Source of the DNA: Acholoe squamosa
Taxonomy: Eukaryota; Annelida; Polychaeta; Phyllodocida; Polynoidae
NCBI GenBank assembly: GCA_949317995.1
Contig: OX439044.1
Coordinates: 13,954,141 to 14,018,140 of the forward strand
Direction: 5' to 3'
DNA length: 64,000 bases
Position numbers and translations under genes: made by a program. Within the stretch, counting starts at the first letter, position 1. Each line of letters opens with the position of its first letter. This document shows positions 1 through 10,150 of the stretch, in pieces. The notes beneath the pieces are model-generated. The model was not told the origin of the DNA. It saw nothing but the letters and a program-made list of their open reading frames with translations, and did not search any database.

Positions 1-148
1 AAAAGGGATATGATGACTGGCCTAATTAGTCATTTATTTCAAAACGTTTTGGTTGAATTTGGCTTTTCTGTATCCAAGTCAAGAATTTTAATATGTTTTG
101 AAACCCTTGTCATGTGAATTTATACATTGGCCATAACGTATTAGAGTG

Positions 149-409
149 TTAGGCCAAAAATAAGAAGCTGTGTTTCTGGTAACAAGGTAAAAAATGTTGA
201 GGTTGGTAGGCCGATGTTGTTTTGTTGTCAGTTTTTTTGGTGTTTTTTTTTTTCAGTCTGCAAGGCCTATTAGCAGCGTCCAACCAACCGTACGGATTGA
301 AATAAAATTCGTTGTTAGCGTCACCTGTGAACAGATCAGCAAGGATCTTGATATGCTTGGGGGAATATGGTGATGGTGTAGTAGTCTGTAGAGAGGTTGG
401 TGTTTCCAT
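149..409 (-). CDS. Minus-strand ORF at the edge of a Polinton-like control region, function unknown
   Basis: An 86-codon frame read leftwards from an ATG at 409. I do not recognise the product. The start is Thr/Ser/Pro-rich and the end is Lys-rich. Just upstream, around 430-480, the DNA resembles the sequence upstream of the minus-strand start near 54450, and both lie on the polymerase side of a shared control region. By position it could be the 5' end of an early gene of the Polinton-like element whose remainder lies left of the window. It could also be a chance frame. Confidence 0.3.
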   Translation of the reverse strand: METPTSLQTTTPSPYSPKHIKILADLFTGDANNEFYFNPYGWLDAANRPCRLKKKNTKKTDNKTTSAYQPQHFLPCYQKHSFLFLA

Positions 410-875
410 GATGAAGGTGGCAGAGAAAGTGTGAGGGAACAAAATTTCACTCTCCCTTATGTACCCATCCGGTCAAAGACTTAAAAGAGATTTAAGCCCA
501 TTTCACAGAGACCTTCGCTCGGTAGGGTATCTTTCTGTTTTGATTTTCACCTGCCGTTTGCTGTAGGCATGGATCCCTTAGATCATTAAGTGTGGTCGGT
601 CCCAGAGGGAAAAGATAAAAGACTTTAAGGATCTGATTCACATAGTCACAGGGTATTTGTTTGTCACCCACCGTTCACTGCAGGAGGGTTTAACTTAGAT
701 CATCAAAGTGTTGTCTCATGGTGTCAAGAGGAGCAGGAGGAAGGGGATTTACTTGATTTTGTTAGACTTCATCTACTTACCGCACGCGCGCCTTTGTAGT
801 CACAGACAGAGTGGCAGACACGCCCCCTGGGGTATTTTCATGTGATGCATAGACAGGTAGGTAGGAAGGAAGGTG

Positions 876-1048
876 CTGTAGTACCTCGCGTATTAGGCTA
901 GATGCGACCCCTGAAGTTTAAGGGTGTGCCTTATAGGTAGGGGTTACTATAAATCACTACTGACATGTCCAAAAAATAAAAGCTTGCAGATACACTTTAT
1001 AGCATTCCCTCAAGTTGGGGGGTGTGCCTTATATGCCAGGTACTACAG
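876..1048. mobile_element. Foldback MITE, 173 bp
   Basis: The ends CTGTAGTACCT and AGGTACTACAG are inverted copies. The inverted homology continues inward about 45 bases through an ATAAGGC/GCCTTAT-type block and a run of C/G. No coding capacity. I see no clear target duplication. It resembles the widespread class of foldback MITEs with GCCTTATA near the ends. Confidence 0.6.
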
Positions 1049-1090
1049 TAGGTAGGTGTGCATGTGTCCACCATTTTTTGGTGCCATGCG

Positions 1091-1111
1091 CTGCTGCTGC
1101 TGCTGCTGCTG
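1091..1111. repeat. (CTG)7 microsatellite
   Basis: Seven perfect CTG units in the left Polinton-like control region. The right control region has a longer CAG/AGT-rich tract at 54160-54400. Confidence 0.9.
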
Positions 1112-1639
1112 CGCACCCCACACCTTTGCTAGTGAGTGTTCCAATTAAAACACTTTGAGTTCTGTGTTACAAGATTATATTTTCCCCCTACTGTTAACAC
1201 CCTCCTGTAGTTTTTGTATACAGACTTTGAACGTCTTAATCTCCTAAAGAGCCATAATCCCCTTATACATGTAAGTCGCATTAAGGTAATTATCACAGTT
1301 GTTACACCTGTTTATCCCACCTGATACCCTTATTCCAAAAGCATTTTTTCCCCTTGATGCGGGGTGAAAGGGTCCAGGTGAAAACGGGATTAGATCATTT
1401 TCTCAACTTTATAAAGAGCCCTGATTTTTCTTGGAAGGGCAGAACACATCCGCTGTCTCCTTTGACACCACCACCGCTTCTACCACTACTGCTTCTACCA
1501 CCGTCGCTGTAGATACCTCACCGCCTGTTTAACACCTACACTCTAGGAGGAAATTCGAGCTAAGTCCATCACTGTCTTTATTATTTTCTTTTTGAGCTTT
1601 TATTTTATTTTCACTCTTTTTTTAAATATTCCACTTGAG

Positions 1640-1927
1640 ATGGAGCGAGATTTTAAAAGAACGATTAGGGAAACCCCATCTATTTTCTTATCTGAACGTA
1701 GAGATCAGCACATATTTCAGTCTCATGCCTCTTTTAAGGCGATGATTAATTTAATGAAAAGCAAAGGTGAGGAATTTAGTAGCAGCACCAGTATCAGTAG
1801 TACCAAAAGTAATCGTATTGTTAGTAAAAGCGAGAGCAGAAGAAGAAAAAGTAGTAGTAGTTGTAGTAGTAGAAGTAGTAGTAGTAGTAGTAGAAGAAGT
1901 AGTGGCTCTTCTTTGGCAGCAGCGTAG
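1640..1927 (+). CDS. Ser/Arg-rich basic protein of the Polinton-like element, unrecognised
   Basis: A 95-residue frame starting at the first ATG (1640), which follows the TATAAAG box near 1411 by about 230 bases. The first half is mixed. The second half is a low-complexity Ser/Arg run encoded by AGT/AGC/AGA trinucleotide repeats that continue past the stop in other frames to about 1995. Position (first plus-strand gene after the control region) and basic composition would suit a DNA-binding virion or early protein, but no family is recognised. The right control region has a short related-position frame starting at 55458 that is cut off after 12 codons. Confidence 0.4.
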   Translation: MERDFKRTIRETPSIFLSERRDQHIFQSHASFKAMINLMKSKGEEFSSSTSISSTKSNRIVSKSESRRRKSSSSCSSRSSSSSSRRSSGSSLAAA

Positions 1928-2122
1928 CAGCTACAGTAGAAGCAGCAGCAGTTGCAACAGCAAAAGCAGTAGAAACAGTAGAAGAAGTAGTAAATAAAGA
2001 AAAAAATGGCGGTATGGCCGAAAGCTGTCTTTAAAGAAAAGAATTGACTCCATTACTGTTTGATAACCACCCTCAGCGCACCCACTCGTTGGGCATTTCA
2101 TGAAAATAAAGGGTGTTCAAAT

Positions 2123-2293
2123 ATGGTAAGAATAAGCCCTATGAAAAGATTCGAAGAGTACATTGGTTATTTGGGGGTAGCCGTCGCTCCCACTCGGCGG
2201 GTGCGCGTGGTGGCCGACGTGAACACGATCTGGAATCGTTTCGAAGTTGTCACCTGTTATCCGGCCTATTACAATGAAGCCGAATTGAAGTAG
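2123..2293 (+). CDS. Short hypothetical ORF between the Ser-rich gene and the integrase remnant
   Basis: A 56-codon frame from an ATG at 2123. The product has several Arg/Val and Tyr/Phe residues and matches no family I know. It lies in the same orientation as the other Polinton-like genes, about 540 bases before the integrase fragment. It may be a piece of a longer decayed gene. Weakly supported. Confidence 0.25.
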   Translation: MVRISPMKRFEEYIGYLGVAVAPTRRVRVVADVNTIWNRFEVVTCYPAYYNEAELK

Positions 2294-2722
2294 AAGGGGA
2301 CGTACTACTTTAAAGATTACATTCCAGTTTGTTTTTGTTACCACTGTGCTGTTACCCCTGATACCTTTTTGGATACAGTTATGTTAAAGAGGAGAGGTAG
2401 GCAAAGCAACAAGCTTTGCCCAAATATTACCCCCTTAATTATTTTTTTTTTAATAAATAATTCCATCAGACTCCAAAGGATTCTGATAAAAAAAAATTTA
2501 TGGATACATGACATGTGTAAAATTGAGTAAAAATAAAATATATTGCATAAGAAGAAAAAAAAATATGAGAGACGGTGATGTTATCGGGTGTCATGAAACG
2601 TAACATGATAGAACAAAACTCGCTACGACTCTTTCCTGACAACCACTCGTCACCGAGCGTTCGACTGAGAAACATGTCACCATCACCACGACCGTAGTTA
2701 CCACGCATACTACGACCCCATA

Positions 2723-2830
2723 ATGACCGCTGAAAAACGCCGAAGAAGGACGGTGAGCAAAAAAGCTACCACCATCAAAAGAAAGAGAAACGTCAAAGAG
2801 AACCAGCAAAAACGACGACATCAAAGGTAG
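2723..2830 (+). CDS. 35-residue very basic peptide (possible core-type or NLS fragment)
   Basis: Starts at ATG 2723 and stops at TAG 2828-2830, five bases before the integrase homology begins. About half the residues are Lys, Arg or His, including a run of four Arg. The frame is open upstream for 18 codons and begins with a His/Tyr-rich stretch. Adenovirus-like elements carry small basic core peptides, so a core-protein remnant is possible. It could equally be part of the missing integrase N-terminal half. No homology claim is made. Confidence 0.3.
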   Translation: MTAEKRRRRTVSKKATTIKRKRNVKENQQKRRHQR

Positions 2831-2834
2831 TCTA

Positions 2835-3345
2835 GTGGAGCGTTTGAATCGAAGTTTGAAGGAGAACCTGTGGCGCTATTTCACACACAAGCGTACATAA
2901 CGCTACCTAGACATACTGGACGAGGTGGTGTCTTCTAACAATCGCACTCACCACAAGACGTTGAAAATGTCGCCTGCTGACGTCAGCGCGGAAAACAACG
3001 AAACTATTTTCTACAAACACGACCTCCCTACTAAGAAACAAATCGAGGAAATATGGAAAAAGACGGACCCTCGACACTCTGACACCGACGTCATCTTTCC
3101 AGGCGACAGAGTGAGAATGTTGAGGGCTAAAATACACTTCGACAAAGGTTACGAGGGAAACTGGAAGGAAGAAGTGTTCAAGGTCGTGTTTTATCCGGAG
3201 GAGGTTCAGAAGGTCTCCAAGAGTCGCCTGAAGAGACAAGGTGCTGCGCTACAATACCGTCAAGGGCAAACACTTAGCTTTCGTGCGTTGGTTAGGTTAC
3301 GGCGACAAGTTCAACAAGTGGATTCCTGTCAAGAAAATCTCATAG
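2835..3345 (+). pseudogene. Polinton-type retroviral-like integrase, C-terminal remnant
   Basis: Only the last third of a Polinton integrase remains. It opens with the motif around the catalytic Glu (V-E-R-L-N-R-S-L-K, then W-R-Y-F), followed by a THHKTLKMSPADV stretch typical of these integrases. After a frame change near 3235 there is a small chromodomain-like end with W-L-G-Y-G and F-N-K-W. The two upstream catalytic Asp residues and the zinc finger are absent. An in-frame TAA near 2901 and the frame change show the gene is dead. Its stop (3343-3345) is six bases before the next start, so the original gene packing is kept. Confidence 0.75.
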
Positions 3346-3351
3346 GACACT

Positions 3352-4451
3352 ATGAACATCACCCTGCTCAGCAACAGTTCTATGGACTATTTCCCTCAGA
3401 ACACTTTGACCTCTTTTCGAACCCACTTAGACTCACCCCTCCTCCTATCAGAGGACCACAAAGTGGCTCTCAGCGAAATCATTCTCCCAACAGAATGGAG
3501 CAACGTGCGAGACGACGACTTGATCATGATCGTCCCTCTGCGCACAAAGAACTCGCTGGCTGAGGTGAAAAGAGTTTTCAACAAAAGAAAAACATTCAAG
3601 AAAAAACCCAAGGTGGACTGGAAGACAGTGGACAGAGTGATCAATCTGCAGAAGATCATCAGAAGCACTAATCCTCTGACCAGGACCGAGGAGAACTTTG
3701 TCGACGAAATGACACTGGAGCTGTTAGAAAAAGAGTTGGAGGCGCAGATATTGAAACCTGGGAAGAAGTCAAAGAACGTCACATTGACACAAGAAAATTC
3801 TGCCCTGTACAAGCAATACCTGACGACGTCCAACAAGAGGTGAAAAATGAGGAGTATGGCACACGCCATGGTTCAAGACATGGAGAGATAAACGTGCTTG
3901 CGAACATTGCTGCCGAACATATTTCCCGTGCCACCCATTTTCACGGGAAACAACGGTCAGTTCATCGAGCACTTGAACCTGCTCCTGACAGATAATTTAG
4001 AAGGTCAGAACTTTCTGAAAATTTCAAAGGCCGTCTTCTCGTACGACTCGCTGACGAGACGCATCACCATCAATGTGCCCCGACACACTGGCGTGCTCAT
4101 CACTGAACATCTGGCGCACATTCTAGGATTCGGGGTGAAGACTCTTTTCGTGATGATGACCACGGGCGTCTACATCATGGACCCCTTCGGGGAGGTGTAC
4201 TTATACACCCACGCCATTCAAGACAGACGAGTGGGCGACATGCGCGTCCCTCTGTTACGCTGCATCGAAGTCGACAGAAGCCAACGGCGGAAAGGGGTAA
4301 TGCAAGCTATCCACATTTGAATAAATTTCCCTTGAAGTCCAAAATGTTGGACGAGGTCGGCATCTACTTAAGAGACAGAACCGGCCGATCCATACCATTC
4401 ATGAGAGGAGGGGTGACGGTGACACTTCATCTGAGACCCATCGAGCGTTAA
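3352..4451 (+). pseudogene. Polinton-like minor capsid (penton-type) protein, broken
   Basis: The N-terminus (MNITLLSNSSMDYFPQNT, then a V-A-L-S-E-I-I-L-P block) matches the usual start of the small Polinton/adintovirus structural protein that I take to be the penton-like minor capsid protein. Homology is spread over 3352-3843, 3898-4320 and 4323-4451, the last with a YLRDRTGRSIPF block and a V-T-L-H-L end. In-frame stops at 3841 and near 3889 and a frame change near 4320 break it. It directly follows the integrase and precedes the pVI-like gene. The minor-capsid role is inferred from family knowledge and position. Confidence 0.65.
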
Positions 4452-4582
4452 AGGGGCAATCATGATACGTAAAGAGCGCCGTACTTTTTATCGAAGGGCA
4501 ACACCGGACAAGGATTCATCGATTACTACAATGCTCAGTTCAGTAACGGAATTAACGTGTACAGCGACGATCTTTCTAGAAC

Positions 4583-4855
4583 GGTCACGGTTTTGGTGAC
4601 ACCCCTTTTGAATATGGTTGGCAAACTCTGTTACGCGCTGGCGTGGGTGTGGCCAAGGATATGATGGAGGGAGGTACTTTCAAGAACAGCGTGAAAAACA
4701 GAGGAGCAGGTGCTTTGAAGAGTCTGGCGGGTAAAGTGATCTCTCCGGGGAAAAAAACGACACCCAAGAAAGTGGGGACCAAACGTCGGAGGCGATCTCC
4801 CCAAATGGGAAGCGGTTCTTGCAAGAGACAGAGGGGAGACATTTTTTATCGCTAG
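4583..4855 (+). CDS. Basic pVI/core-like protein of the Polinton-like element
   Basis: An open frame after a TAG near 4580. It begins with a G-H-G-F-G-D block and a hydrophobic/amphipathic segment, then VAKDMMEGG and a Lys/Arg-rich tail with R-R-R-R and K-R-Q-R clusters ending at 4855. The layout (Gly-rich start, amphipathic helix, conserved A-K-D, basic tail) is that of the Polinton protein compared with adenovirus pVI. The start codon is unclear because the N-terminus has been lost or shifted. It lies between the minor and major capsid remnants, as expected for a virion-associated protein. Confidence 0.55.
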   Translation, partial: GHGFGDTPFEYGWQTLLRAGVGVAKDMMEGGTFKNSVKNRGAGALKSLAGKVISPGKKTTPKKVGTKRRRRSPQMGSGSCKRQRGDIFYR

Positions 4856-4927
4856 GGAGGTGACCTATAAATAAAAGGACTAGAAGTCACCAGCGTCAGT
4901 CTACCACCGACATGAAGAGGGAACACA

Positions 4928-6088
4928 ATGGCTTACTTACATGAAAACAGCAGCGAGCTCGACCTGCACGCCGTAGCGCCAACTCAAACTACTATCCTAA
5001 AGTTGACCTTTGTCAGGCTAGAAATGAAAAACTCTTTGGGAGATGGGAGCAACATCAATTTCACCATCAGTAAGTCCCAAGAGTACACAGACGTGAACGA
5101 AAACTACCTTCATCTGGAATGCGAGGTGCTGAAACCAAACAACTTGGCTCACTCGCTCTTCTAGGAAGTCCAAGTCTCCATCAGAGGCTTCAAAGTGTCT
5201 GGTAACACCGAGACATACCCCTACAGAGCTTACCTGGAAGGCTTACTCAATTACGAGTCAAGGAGAACATCATGAACATCCAAGGTTGGCACCAAGATAG
5301 GGCTGGTCACTTCGATGCATGAACAACGACAACCCAGGGTTCAAGGCTCGCCAGAAACTCATCTCCAAAGGACGCTTTTCGCTGATGTCGAGACTCTTCT
5401 TTGACCTAGCTCATCAACCAAAGTCCATAGCTGGAGAGACGTAATCAACCTCACTCTGAAACAAGCTGCCCCTGGTTTCTATCTGATGAGCACGGGCACC
5501 ACCGCATACAAACTCAAGATCCACAAAGCTAAGCTCTATGTGCATCGAGTGGTCATAGCTGATTCTGTGGTCGACACGTAAAACGCCACCCAATGTTGAC
5601 ACACACTCCAACACAGGTCAACTACCCAATTCTATGATGATTTGTTTCCTAGACCACGACGCCTTCAACGGAAATTACGCCAAGAACCCGTTCAAAATGA
5701 AACATTGCAACATCAACTCGCTTCAAGTGATAGTGAACAACCAGAAGGTACCGAACGACGCCTACGTGCCCGACTTTACCAAAAGGAAAGCAGTGAGGGA
5801 GTACCTAGCACTACACACGGAAACGGGGATGTACGAGGGTTCACGCTCCTGCGAGATTTCCTACGACGATTTCCTAATGGTTACACTCTGTTCCCCCTGG
5901 ATTTAACTCCGGACAGATCGCACAACGGGTGTAGAGTGAACCTTATGAAGGCCGGTCAGCTGAGGGTGGAGCTCAGTTTTGGCGCGGCGCTGACAGAGAC
6001 CACAACGGTACTACTCTACTTGGTGTACGATAACGTCGTCGAGCTGACCAGAGATCGACATCCCATCACAGACTACCACATGAACTGA
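4928..6088 (+). pseudogene. Polinton/adintovirus major capsid protein (double jelly-roll), broken
   Basis: Starts at ATG 4928 with an N-terminus characteristic of Polinton major capsid proteins (MAYLHENSSELDLHAVAPTQ). Later landmarks follow in order: E-Y-T-D-V-N-E-N-Y, an NTETYPYRAYLEGLL block, a KLKIHKAKLYVHRV block, FLDHDAFNGNY and, near the end, an L-D-L-T-P-D block and V-Y-D-N-V-V-E. The pieces lie in different frames (4928-5164, then shifted segments, 5634-5890, 5870-6088) with stops and indels between. Full-length relatives are about 400-550 residues, and the 1.16-kb span fits a nearly complete but dead gene. The frame is not rejoined here. Confidence 0.8.
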
Positions 6089-6105
6089 AGACAAGAAATA
6101 AGTCT

Positions 6106-6474
6106 ATGAACACACTTGAAATAGACAAAGTGTTGAAGGATAACATTCACACAAGACACCATTTCCTAGGTGTTTTCTCTTGTGACACTATCCCCAAGCA
6201 CCCTATCAAGAACACTTGTTTCGTGAGTAACACGGATCCTCAGCATTTACTAGGTCAACATTTGGTGGCGTTTTACGTGTCGAGGACAGGAGAGGTGTAC
6301 TACATTGATTCATTCGGCTTACCTCCGCTGAGCGCAGAGTTCTTAGCTTTCCTGAAGCGTTCTGCTCCGTTCAAGTGGCAAAGAAACTGTGTTCAACTCC
6401 AAGACACTAGTGCTGACACCTGTGGCCCTCATTGCGTACATTTCCTGATTGAAGTATGTCAAACAAGAAAATAG
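6106..6474 (+). CDS. Adenain-like cysteine protease of the Polinton-like element, slightly short
   Basis: A 122-residue open frame, the best preserved gene of this arm, starting 18 bases after the capsid stop. The adenovirus-type protease catalytic residues are visible: His in G-Q-H-L-V-A-F-Y, the acidic residue in YYIDSFG and Cys in C-G-P-H-C. In the family it matures capsid proteins during assembly. The frame stops about 10 residues after the Cys motif, earlier than usual for the family, so the C-terminus is probably truncated. Confidence 0.75.
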   Translation: MNTLEIDKVLKDNIHTRHHFLGVFSCDTIPKHPIKNTCFVSNTDPQHLLGQHLVAFYVSRTGEVYYIDSFGLPPLSAEFLAFLKRSAPFKWQRNCVQLQDTSADTCGPHCVHFLIEVCQTRK

Positions 6475-6529
6475 TTACAAGAGTAAATGATGCTTTATTT
6501 CTTCAAATTCATCCCATAGGGCCATGGCA

Positions 6530-6672
6530 TAAATGCAAATGACAACTCACATGTAATAATTTAGCATCATATTCCCCTCAGTGAACCCTCCTATAAGGCA
6601 TCATTGAATACGGGAGGACTCACTTCAGGGAATATGATGCTAAATTATCACATGCTCGTTGACATTTGCCAA
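6530..6672. mobile_element. Foldback MITE, about 143 bp
   Basis: The arms share CATGTNATAATTTAGC and ATCATATTCCC, inverted around a short centre at about 6595-6612. Outer ends are CAAATG/CATTTG. It starts about 55 bases after the protease stop and may mark or lie near the right edge of the Polinton-like remnant. Confidence 0.65.
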
Positions 6673-8624
6673 TGGTGTTATCTGCAGGGCGATTCATATT
6701 AAATATCCGATCAGAGACCCATGAAATAATGAATGAAGGAAGATGAAGAGCCTATCATAATTTTGGCTCTGGACTGGTTCATACATTTTGGAATGAAACT
6801 GTTGTCGGATTTTCTATGCTAAACAATGTAATGTAATAGAAATTCAAAAAAACGTAAATATCTGTATTATCACTGTAACATTCAGCTTGGATCAATGTCT
6901 ATTGGGATATGAAAATTACAATCATATCTCTTTGGTAGCCAGAATCTTGTATAATTCAATATACATAGTGCGTTTTGGCTGTGCCATGACAGAAAGTACC
7001 AGCATCTGGGAGGCCTTTTTCTATCCTCCTAAGGGTCTACTTTTGAGACCTAAATAATAAAAATGTTTTCATAGAACGTTTAAAATGATTTTTGTGCACA
7101 TGTTTGATGTATTTTTCGTAAAAAAATGTTTGGCAACCTGAGGAACCCAATAATAACTTGTTTTTTAACATTAAGATATCTTTATGCCAAGTGGATAGCA
7201 TGGTATATATGCCACAGCTTATACAATGGGCTCTAGATACAACTATTATAAACACTTACTTAGATTGATGTAGATTCATGTAGTCATACCAATATCCTCC
7301 ATGGTATCCTTCAGATAACTTTAGTTCAGGTTCAGTATTTTACTTTGACAAATTTAGTTTGGTATAACACTTCCGGGTACAACTGTATCATAACTGATGA
7401 CAGTACAGGACACTGCCTGTTGTATGACACTACAGGCCGAGTGTCCAGGGGGTATTGCAAAAAGAATCGGAATCAGATTCCCACTGTCGTAACTAACCTA
7501 CCAGTTCCTAGCTGTTTTGCTGCTCAGAACCAACTTCAGCTTACACTCAGAATCAATCTTTTTAGTGTGGGTCATACTGGGAAGCATTCCCCAATTCATG
7601 ACCACTTAAGATTTAATTCTATAACCTATTACCTTCCTGCAAAACAGGGGAGAAGTCATTGCCTGAGGGTAGTCAGCTCCTATCTGGGAATAGCACCTCC
7701 GACAGAATTGAATTCCTATCCTTTCGCAACACGCTCCAGCACTGATAGAACTGAGAAGGTGTTGGTCAGGTACACTGAAAGCCCCAAGGTTATCAGACTG
7801 ACGATACCCAAATCTACAACCTTAGGTCATCAAATTGAGCACCCAGGGTAGTCAACCTGATGGGTTTAGGTCAACACACTCATCCAAGGTAGTCAAACTG
7901 ATTACATAAGGTTGTTAGTGTGACAACCTTGGTGCTGACTACCTTGGGTCCTCAATCTGACTACTCAAAGCTGTAGATTTGGGTATCTAAAATCCTCAGC
8001 GGTGAAGACCTTCAGTTGGAAATTGAAGGCCTGACCATCAAACATGAGTGGCACATACCTGCCACCTTGTGAGTTTGTTATATATTGTCAACAGAATGCC
8101 ATAGACTCATACTTGGGAGAGGTAGACTGAGGGATTTCACTCCTTCTGGTGACTATAGGTCCTCAATCTGACGAGTTTAAATATCTGGAGGGTTTTCAGT
8201 GTAGTAGCCATTGGCACGCTGTTATGCAGAAAAACTGCACAGGATGTGAACAAATCATTGTCAGGAGGACAAGACAAAGGATGAAGAAATATTATTTACA
8301 AAGGTTGGTTGTTTTTATGGCTGAGCATCCAGAATATGACCATCTTTCATTACTTGTAGAAACTTCCCAAAGCCTGTCTGAGGTTTGTTTACCTTGAATC
8401 TGGCAATCTAGGAAACAAATCATCATAGAAACTAGTCAAAGCCACATTTCAGATTGCCATGCCACAATTTATTGAATTGATTTTGGTGAATTCCTTCCTC
8501 CAGCGGTTTTGTTCCTAAACTTTTAACCCAAAAAATCATATTTTTTGTATGAATATACAAGGTACAACATGAACATTTTCTTTCAGGCACCATCCCCATC
8601 GGCCAACTCACATCCTCATGATCT
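6673..8624. other. Non-coding stretch with one foldback element
   Basis: I see no gene here. A 168-codon open stretch at 7345-7851 starts at a non-ATG codon and has no recognisable motif. The only clear structure is the foldback at 7803-7987. A CCTCAATCTGACNA-like fragment of that element recurs near 8160. Confidence 0.5.
7803..7987. mobile_element. Foldback MITE with GATACCCAAATCTACA ends
   Basis: The left end GATACCCAAATCTACA is perfectly inverted at the right end (TGTAGATTTGGGTATC). Inverted similarity continues inward for about 55 bases with scattered mismatches, through a GGGTAGTCA/TGACTACC block. It is non-coding and no target duplication was identified. Confidence 0.7.
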
Positions 8625-8802
8625 GCCACTAGGTCATGATGCACGACTAGGTCATGATGCACGACTAGGTCATGATCCATCACCAGGTAGGTCATGATGC
8701 ACGACTAGGTCATGGTCCACCACCAAGTGGGTCATGATGCACGACTAGGTCATGGTCCACCACCAGGTAGGTCATGATGCACGACTAGGTCATGGTCCCC
8801 CA
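8625..8802 (+). repeat. 40-bp minisatellite, left block
   Basis: About four and a half units of a 40-bp repeat containing GGTCATGATGCACGACTA and GGTCATGGTCCACCACCA. The same unit in the same orientation resumes at 24975, on the far side of the inverted-repeat element and gypsy 1, so the two blocks were probably one array. Confidence 0.85.
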
Positions 8803-9182
8803 TGTAGCAAGCCCACTCGGGGCCAAAATGGTTTTACCAGGGATAAGGTGGTTCAAAGCCGGCAGCATTCAGTACATGGGTTTTAGGTTCGGCAGATGCT
8901 GGGTTTCCAGTTAGGGCCACACAGGGCAGCCTAAATGAGGCAAACTGACTTGAGCCCGTTGGGCTCCCAATGGGTTTTGTCCTCAGCATATGGTCTGGGC
9001 CACATTGGGCTGCCCGATTTGGGCACTGGTCAGCTTTAAAATGGGCAACCACATTGGGCCCAGGATGGTTTCAAAATGGGCATCCCAAGATGGGTGCTTA
9101 GCTGCATAAAGTCTTCTCAGTCTGGGGTGAGAGTGGGTTTGGACAGGGCAGCCTCATATTCTGAACTGTTCTGAACTCTGTG
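8803..9182 (+). mobile_element. Left half of an inverted-repeat element rich in GGGCCNA blocks
   Basis: Begins TGTAGCAAGCCC and consists of imperfectly repeated GGGCCA/TTGGGC/GGGTTT blocks. It aligns with the left part of a compact copy at 39777-40287, which has both ends. The matching right end is at 24800-24975. Everything between, including gypsy 1, therefore appears inserted in or belongs to this element. Confidence 0.55.
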
Positions 9183-9652
9183 ATGAGTGTTCCCCCTCCC
9201 TCTCCCTTTTTTTGTTTGTCCCTCCCCATCCATCCCCTACCCCTTCCATCTCCTCCTCATTACCCTCAACCTGCCCTACCCTTTCCCCCTCACTTTCTCT
9301 CACCCTGCCCTCCCCTGCCCTGTCCTCTCCTCCCCTGCCCTCCTTTCATCCTGCCCTGCCCTCCCTTGCCCTCCTCTCACCCTGCCCTGCCCTGCCATCC
9401 CCTGCCCTCCTCTCACCCTGCCCTGCCATCCCCTGCCCTCACCTGCCCTGTCCTGTTCTCACCCCACCCTGCATTGCCCTCCTCTCACCCTGCCCTGCCC
9501 TGCCATCCCCTGCCCTCCTCTCACCCTGCCCTGCCATCCCCTGCCCTCACCTGCCCTGTCCTGTTCTCACCCCACCCTGCATTGCCCTGCCCTCACCCTA
9601 CCCTGCCCTGCCCTGCCCTCCCCCCATCCCCTCCCTCCACCACTGCTGTAGG
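9183..9652 (+). repeat. Pyrimidine-rich minisatellite (CCCTGCCCTG type)
   Basis: About 450 bases almost entirely C and T on this strand, built from CCCTGCC, CCATCCCCTG and CCTCCTCTCACC units. A longer unit of about 110 bases is repeated in tandem (about 9370-9478 and 9478-9590). All three frames are open, which only reflects the lack of A on this strand. Such tracts can form triplex DNA. Confidence 0.85.
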
Positions 9653-10150
9653 AGATAGGTAGTCCAACTTTCCCTATATCATTAATACACAGGTAGGTTC
9701 ATAGTAGGGATCCAGGTATTTCATGTAAAATGCAACACTTTATGTCTTTCTTTATACTAGTAGGCTTGCAAGGTGTATTTGTGGTGTGGGGGCAAACAGG
9801 TCCCACACCTGGCCGGGTATAAGGGGACTATATATACAGGCAATTGAGAAACCAAAAATATCCCCTGCCCCTGTAGGCCAGTCCATGGCAGACTCACTAC
9901 AAAGTGGTTTCACAGCACTCCAGGCAGAATTTTACTACCCATACAAAACTTATTTCTTTTAGACATAGGACAACTGGAATAGACTACTAAATCAGATATG
10001 AAGTAATAATGTGCAGACTTTCTCATAGTCTGGAAATACTTAGATATTTCTAGTCAAAAGTGCAAATCAAGGTCATCTGAGTAGTAGTGGAATGGCAACA
10101 CCATTTCTATTGCACTGAACTTGGAACAAGAGCAGATATGCAGAGGTACA

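Larger units (their letters stand above)
470..1590. promoter_or_regulatory. Polinton-like bidirectional control region, left copy
   Basis: Non-coding stretch between a minus-strand frame and the plus-strand capsid-side genes. It shares ordered blocks with 54480-55460: a block with CTCGGTAGGGTAT, a block with ATTTTCACCTGCC, a block with AATTATCACAGTT, then GGATTAGATCA followed by a TATAAAG box near 1411 and TCTTGGAAGG. Loosely similar units occur near 500-600 and 640-740. This is what an early/late divergent promoter region of a viral-type element would look like; the function is inference. A MITE (876-1048) and a CTG run lie inside it. Confidence 0.5.

Noticed and set aside
7345..7851. 168-codon open frame
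   Set aside because: No ATG start, no motif, and its end runs into a foldback element; treated as chance.
9180..9662. Three overlapping plus-strand open frames of about 150-160 codons
   Set aside because: They exist because the strand has almost no A and so few stops; the translation is a Pro/Leu/Ser repeat that follows the minisatellite.
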